The notes under the pieces were generated by a model that had not been told where the DNA came from, did not search any database, and worked only from the letters and a program-made list of their open reading frames with translations. A DNA stretch of 31,125 nucleotides, taken from NCBI GenBank assembly GCA_900548725.1, contig URLV01000012.1, positions 1 to 31,125 of the forward strand, written 5' to 3'. Made by a program: the position numbers and the translations under genes. Position 1 is the stretch's first letter; every line of letters begins with the position of its first letter. The DNA is from an uncultured Mycoplasmatota bacterium. GTDB lineage: Bacteria > Bacillota_I > Bacilli_A > RF39 > UBA660. Shown here one piece after another: positions 29,544-31,125 of this stretch.

Positions 29544-30938
29544 CTATTTAATTTTTTCTCTAATTATATTCTTAGTTAAATATTTACTTCTTTTATTAGT
29601 TTTCTTTCCTAAAACAATCTTTTTTAAATAACTTTTATCATTAGGTTCTATAGGAAATGTATAATTTAAATAAATAGATTTATAACTAGTAATATTTACA
29701 AGAAAAGCAATAAAAGATAAACATATTCCATATAATCCAAAAAATGTACTAAATGTTAATCCAATAACTCTCCATAATCTTATAGCACCTGATATTTCTG
29801 AATCAGAAAATATTAAACTACAAATAAATGTTACTGCAACAACTATTATCATAATTGGACTAACTATTCCTGCATTAACGGCTGCTTCTCCAAGTATTAA
29901 TGCACCAAGTATGCTTATAGCAGAACCATAATTATTAGGAAATCTTAAATCACTTTCTTTTAATATTTCACATATCACAAGCATTGTTAAGGCTTCTATA
30001 ATAGGTGGAAATGGAACACCACTTCTTTGAGTAGCAAAGTTTAAAAGAAGTGGGAGTGGAATAGTTTCCTGATTATAAGTAGTAATTGCAATATAGTAAG
30101 CAGGTAAAAATATTGAAAAAGTAAAACATATAATTCTAAGTATTTTTAAAAACATTACATTAACAGATTTACTATATTCATCACTAGCAGGATTAAAAAA
30201 ATCTAAAAGAAAAGTAGGCATAACAAGAGCAAAAGGACTACCATCAACTAATATAACAACTTTACCATATAATAAATTAGAACATATAACATCAGGTCTT
30301 TCAGTAATTTTTATTGTAGGAAAAGGATTCTTATTATTATCCAATATATTTTTTAACATACCAGAATCAAGTATTCCATCTATATCAATATTATCTAATT
30401 TATCACTAATTTTATTAACTAATTCCATATTAGTAATATTATCTATATACAATATATTAATAATACTTTTAGTATCTCTTCCAATTATCTTAACTATGTT
30501 TTTTAAATGATTAGTTTTAAGTCTTCTTTTAACTAATCCTAAATTCTTTTGTATATTTTCTACTAAACTATCTTTAGGTCCAAATAAATTAGGTTCAGTT
30601 GTTGCTTCACTTATACTTCTATCTAAATCAGCTTTAGTTTCTATAGCATATATATTATTTTTATTTATTACAACAGTATATCCATTACATAGATAATAAT
30701 TAATTTGATCACAATTATTTACTTCTACAAAGTTAGGACTAGGTAAATTCTTTTTAATATTATTAATATTTTTATTAAACGCAATACCATTTAATACATA
30801 TTCACTAACTTTATCACTACTAGTAATAGTTTCTAAATAAAATATATGATATGTTTTAAATCTAAATTTAATTTCTTTATATATTAAATCATTACATTCT
30901 ATAAATTCATCTTTTACTTGTTTAACAACTTTATTCAT
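29544..30938 (-). CDS. GerA/SpoVAF-family spore germination protein
   Basis: The 464-residue protein has the GerABKA layout. A cytoplasmic N-terminal domain of about 250 residues contains the family signature TEPNLFGPKDSLVENIQKN and LVKRRLK near 120-145. About five membrane helices follow between 245 and 425, with GRPIPLP-like PLPLLL, PFPPIIEAL and ILGALILGEAAVNAGIVSP. I prefer ATG 30938, 5 nt after GGTGA, over ATG 30950, which has no ribosome binding site. Such proteins form the A subunit of nutrient germinant receptors, or as SpoVAF act with the dipicolinate channel. Neither gerAB/gerAC nor spoVA genes are in the window, so the choice between these is open. Confidence 0.88.
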   Translation of the reverse strand: MNKVVKQVKDEFIECNDLIYKEIKFRFKTYHIFYLETITSSDKVSEYVLNGIAFNKNINNIKKNLPSPNFVEVNNCDQINYYLCNGYTVVINKNNIYAIETKADLDRSISEATTEPNLFGPKDSLVENIQKNLGLVKRRLKTNHLKNIVKIIGRDTKSIINILYIDNITNMELVNKISDKLDNIDIDGILDSGMLKNILDNNKNPFPTIKITERPDVICSNLLYGKVVILVDGSPFALVMPTFLLDFFNPASDEYSKSVNVMFLKILRIICFTFSIFLPAYYIAITTYNQETIPLPLLLNFATQRSGVPFPPIIEALTMLVICEILKESDLRFPNNYGSAISILGALILGEAAVNAGIVSPIMIIVVAVTFICSLIFSDSEISGAIRLWRVIGLTFSTFFGLYGICLSFIAFLVNITSYKSIYLNYTFPIEPNDKSYLKKIVLGKKTNKRSKYLTKNIIREKIK

Positions 30939-31023
30939 ACATATCACCATTATTATTTTTTGTAAAAGATATATTTTTATACTTGAAAAAAGTAATACTA
31001 TTTGTTAAAATTTATTTAGGATA

Positions 31024-31040
31024 GAAAAGAGCTATCCATA
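31024..31040 (+). repeat. Hairpin near the right edge
   Basis: GGATAG (around 31019-31024) and CTATCC (around 31032-31037) can pair over 6 bp, between the gerA-type gene and the window edge. No T-run follows, and role is unknown. Confidence 0.3.
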
Positions 31041-31110
31041 ATATTTACGATTCATAAAAAAGATGAAAATAAGACTGTATAACTTCTCTCCCGACCTCGA
31101 AAATTTGTTC

Positions 31111-31121
31111 GGGGGGGGGGG
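31111..31121 (+). repeat. Eleven-G homopolymer
   Basis: Eleven consecutive G residues occur in DNA of about 25% GC, preceded by a possible CCCGA/TCGGG pairing. It is either a slippage-prone tract or an artefact at a contig end. Apart from the hairpin just upstream, nothing else is seen between 30939 and the edge. Confidence 0.8.
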
Positions 31122-31125
31122 TTAT

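Noticed and set aside
31044..31055. ATGAATCGTAAA on the minus strand, identical to the start of the first surface gene
   Set aside because: The frame closes after seven codons and there is no ribosome binding site; 12 identical bases in AT-rich DNA are not enough to call a third copy.
1..31125. CRISPR array, transposase, integrase or reverse transcriptase
   Set aside because: No regularly spaced repeats and no gene with such motifs were seen; the DGR and island ideas therefore depend on parts outside the window.

Overview
The window is a very AT-rich stretch of bacterial chromosome, roughly a quarter G+C by eye. It most likely comes from an uncultured, low-GC, endospore-forming member of the Bacillota (a Bacilli or Erysipelotrichia-like gut lineage; this placement is inference). 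UGA acts as a stop codon (for example scpA), Trp is encoded by UGG, and the only Trp tRNA present has anticodon CCA, so the code is the standard one and not that of Mycoplasma. Sporulation and germination genes (cwlJ, spoVD and a gerA/spoVAF-type gene) show a spore-former or a recent descendant of one. Ribosome binding sites are GGAGG/GGTGAT-like, and most transcription units end in clear hairpin-plus-T-run terminators.

Layout, left to right. 1-1.9 kb: a membrane-anchored surface protein whose C-terminal coding segment has unusual codon use and looks like the variable region of a diversity-generating retroelement target, followed by a small hairpin and a terminator. 2-4.8 kb: an operon of an anchored hypothetical protein, scpA, scpB and a pentapeptide-repeat protein, with start/stop overlaps. 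4.86-6.5 kb: tRNA-Leu(CAA), a promoter-hairpin-terminator leader, a stand-alone CheD-like Cys/His protein and a cation diffusion facilitator. 6.7-9.9 kb: metG, a UvsE-type UV endonuclease and an HD-domain protein. 9.9-12.4 kb: tRNA-Arg(CCT) followed by an accessory island with few genes. It holds a candidate structured RNA, an orphan 334-residue protein, a hairpin cluster and a type I toxin-antitoxin locus (29-residue hydrophobic peptide on the minus strand, antisense RNA on the plus strand). 12.4-15.3 kb: a NUDIX hydrolase, a LiaF-like/DUF4097-like envelope pair and a hypothetical gene. 15.4-18.7 kb: an acyltransferase - acyl-activating enzyme - acyltransferase - mscL operon. 18.7-21.3 kb: tsaB-rimI-tsaD plus a small membrane protein. 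21.3-23.7 kb: xfp phosphoketolase. 23.9-25.9 kb: a second surface protein sharing the N-terminal anchor of the first but carrying phage-tail-like modules. 26-31 kb: small hypotheticals, cwlJ, tRNA-Trp, spoVD and a gerA-type gene, then an 11-G homopolymer at the right edge.

The core genes form ordinary housekeeping units: chromosome condensation, translation, t6A tRNA modification with N-acetylation, phospholipid acylation, the phosphoketolase pathway and spore germination. The novelty lies in three places. First is the island behind tRNA-Arg, where an orphan protein, a folded RNA and an antisense-regulated membrane peptide sit together and a 9-bp copy of the tRNA 3' junction recurs 1.7 kb downstream. 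Second is the pair of surface proteins built as one anchor with exchangeable distal modules. Third is the CheD-like protein with no chemotaxis genes nearby, preceded by a possible attenuator. All calls are from reading the sequence; no database search or RNA folding program was run.
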